From Apricaphanius iberus (taxonomy: Eukaryota; Chordata; Actinopteri; Cyprinodontiformes; Aphaniidae): a stretch of DNA of 64,000 bases. Both the position numbers and the translations under genes were made by a program. This document shows, one piece after another, positions 61,754-64,000 of the stretch (positions within the stretch are counted from its first letter, which is position 1; the number at the start of each line of letters is the position of its first letter). Below the pieces are notes generated by a model. That model ran no database searches. It had not been told where the DNA came from and worked only from the letters and a program-made list of their open reading frames with translations. Location: assembly GCA_028564705.1 (NCBI GenBank), contig JAPXFQ010002755.1:1798001-1862000 (forward strand), given 5' to 3'.

Positions 61754-62320
61754 TGTCCTCTTTTAAAGCTCCTCATAGTCCTGATTAAGCACTGTGGCAT
61801 AGCTTCAAGCCCCGACTCAAACCTCTCCGTGATGCCGTCATCTTCAAGAGATCCTTGGAGCCGTAAACACACTTTGAAAATCAGCATCGACTCATCAGAT
61901 CAGCGTTTGCCTGATTCATCTTAAACACGCTGCCTAATTTATTGTCAGACTCTTCCTGCTATCCTCCTGCTCTTAGCAGGTAGAAGCGGATGACAGCGTG
62001 GCCAAAGTGAGACAAGGATTATCATTTTGTGTCGGCGTGTTTAGTTTCAACGTTCTAGCACACTGAACATTTGAAACCAGTCAGTTTAAACCGTTTTTAG
62101 ACCGTTCAATAAAGCCAAGAGATGCTGCAGCTCAGCAGTTCTGATGTTTTGTCTTTTTTTTTTCTACAAAGAAAAAAAACAACAAAAAAAACAGCTGGAT
62201 CTCAAATGTCTGCAGATATTTAATAGTTTGGTAATGAAGTTTGGAGTTCCACAAACACATTTTCCAAAATTCTATGTTTTTAAAACGCTCACTGAAGCAA
62301 AAAATAGAAACTTGATTAAG
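61754..62320. other. Upstream DNA between the Tc1 element and a LINE fragment
   Basis: I see no gene or recognisable repeat here. A poly-T and poly-A patch lies at 62150-62195. Confidence 0.4.
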
Positions 62321-62324
62321 CTTG

Positions 62325-62865
62325 ATTGGCTAATCCAGAATGCTGCTGCTGCTGCTTGCATCGCCTCGTCCATGGAACCAGGAAAGTGGAGAACAATACC
62401 CTAGTTCTGATGTCCTTACACCGGCTCCCTGTAGCTCAGAGAATAGACTTGAATAACTTTTGTTATCTTTTAAATCCCAGCATGTCTTCGCCCCAGAATA
62501 CACCGAAGATCGAATACCGTACCAGAGCACTGAAGTCTACTCTGCATCCTGAGAATTAGAAGCAAACATAGGGAAGCGTTTGTTTTTTCTTTCTCCTCTA
62601 ATTTGGAACAAACTTCCAGAAGACTGCAAAACTGCTGCAAGACCAAATTCATTGAAATAACTGTTTAAAAAACACACACACACAAAAAAAATTGTTTATA
62701 CTAAATAAGAGAACTGTTTTTCCCCCCCATTCTGGATTGAAACTTTTTATTGCTTTTCTTTGATGCAATGTTTCATTTTTGTTTGTTTATTGCATTACCG
62801 TTTTATCAAGTGAAACAAATATATATTTGTACTGCCTTGTTCCTGAAATGGTTATAAAAATAGTT
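62325..62865 (+). mobile_element. L2-type LINE 3' end, degraded
   Basis: The block begins LIQNAAAAACI (62320-62360), the QNAAARVL motif of L2-type LINEs. A region equivalent to LHRLPVAQRIDLNN follows, then a decayed C-terminal end (near 62540-62660), and a TACTGCCTTGTTCCTGAAAT terminus. Insertions and frameshifts abound. Confidence 0.65.
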
Positions 62866-64000
62866 ATTCTAAAGATCCACTGACGCTATATGTGCTCTTA
62901 GTGCAAATAAAGATGACATAAGAAAAATATGAAGTACTAAAAATAAGTGATCGGTGCTATAGCTTATCTTACCCAAGGCTAGCTTCATATAGAACCTGGT
63001 TTACGGGAGGATACATATTTGTCATGACTAAATATTTCACAACATACATAAAACTGAGGAAATGAGCCATTTCGTCCTCTGCAAAGCTTGTGATTTTAAA
63101 CCATCATTCCTACGAACCCCGTCAGGCTGCTATGAGATAATCTCATTCAGTCAGTTCAGTGGCTGGTTTTACTTTAAACATTTTCCTGGACACGGCCCGG
63201 TGTTCCATCATTTTCTGCGCCCATCATATTCTGTGACTCTGAGTACCGCCGTTTGGTTAATACCTCCTTAGGTCACCAGTTGTGACAGCAGATGCCCCTA
63301 TCGAATTATGTGACCGCTCCATAACTCATGAAAGAAAAGAGTTTGAGAGGGTGGAAACTCTTTTCAGGTGACACCAGGTGCATAGATGGGTTGTGAAATT
63401 CCCCGTTTTAGATTGTAAAGGTGACCGAATGACGGTGACTCACAGGTCACCAATTCTAACGGTTTACATTTCCTATCATATCATGTGACCCTTTCATACA
63501 GTTTGGTAAAACAATCTTCAACTCAGGTTAGATTTTATTCATGGCGTTAATGATTTTTTCAAAGTGACAACGTTCAGAGTCAGTGAAAATGATGGTCGCA
63601 GAAATTGGTGGAACACCTGGATGGCTGACTCGTGGTTTAACAGGTGTATGTGATGAAGCGGATCAGGTGCGCGAACGAGCCGCACGACACCGGAGACTTT
63701 AGACATTTGAAAACGCTATATCATATATATATATATAGCTAGTAACAGATTGAAACGTTAAGTCTTAGAAGGGGACAAACAACAACAATAACTTAGGTGA
63801 AGCAGAGTGAACTGAGTTTAAACGCCCAGTAGTAGTAACACGAATTAAAAAAAATACATAATTCTCATTAATATGTAATTGTTTACCATTCTGCTTATGG
63901 GTTTGTTATTGAAAAGGCTGAACTAGAGCAGGAGTACAATAACATTTTGGCTAATATCTCCCCAATTACCTCGGGCTAAGTGAGCCAATTGCTGTGTCAT
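62866..64000. other. Right flank with two diverged copies of a GGTCACC...TATGTGACC motif
   Basis: No gene was found. Segments at about 63272-63335 and 63446-63512 share AGGTCACCA, a 19-25 base spacer, and ATGTGACC followed by CATA, so they may be diverged tandem units about 175 bp apart. An (AT)n run is at 63718-63738. Confidence 0.4.

Noticed and set aside
1..64000. CRISPR array, prokaryotic operon or viral genome
   Set aside because: No regularly spaced short repeats with unique spacers, no compact operon layout and no viral gene set were seen. The sequence is an intron-rich vertebrate locus.

Overview
The window is vertebrate nuclear DNA, almost certainly from a ray-finned (teleost) fish. 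It holds a split gene with 36 recognisable exons, and its introns and flanks are packed with repeat families typical of fish: Tc1-like transposons, hAT elements and short hAT-derived MITEs, L2/Maui- and RTE-like LINE fragments, and tRNA-derived SINE-like pieces. Nothing here is bacterial or viral in organisation, and I see no CRISPR array or operon.

Two host genes are present, both on the minus strand. From 59500 down to 13010 lies a complete coding sequence for a Dopey/DOP1 protein, best called dop1a. All 36 coding exons could be placed by splice sites and reading frame. They join to 2,465 residues with no frame break. About 2.5 kb beyond its stop codon, at 10485-10356, is the first coding exon of snap91 (AP180, a clathrin-coat assembly protein). 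The rest of snap91 lies left of position 1, so 1-10355 is its first intron. The pairing fits the DOP1A/SNAP91 neighbourhood of human chromosome 6q14 and supports the dop1a call. Both proteins act in membrane traffic (endosome-to-Golgi retrieval, and synaptic-vesicle endocytosis), but I see no shared regulation.

Layout: 1-10355, snap91 intron 1 with LINE fragments and a Tc1 relic interrupted by later insertions; 10356-10485, snap91 exon 1 under a GC-rich presumed promoter (10486-11420); 10486-13009, intergenic; 13010-59500, dop1a; 59501-64000, dop1a upstream DNA with a complete Tc1-like transposon (60141-61751) carrying an intact 347-residue transposase.

The most interesting items are mobile-element or assembly phenomena rather than a new host system: the intact Tc1-like element with D-to-E spacing of 38 next to dop1a; a Tc1 element nested in another Tc1 element; two hAT MITEs in inverted orientation 51 bp apart, each with its own target duplication; a symmetric 90-bp hairpin; an unidentified 2.1-kb insertion in dop1a intron 7; a 72-bp dop1a intron that is open in frame; and a 566-bp nearly pure G tract flanked by a perfect 25-bp repeat, which looks like a sequencing or assembly artefact.
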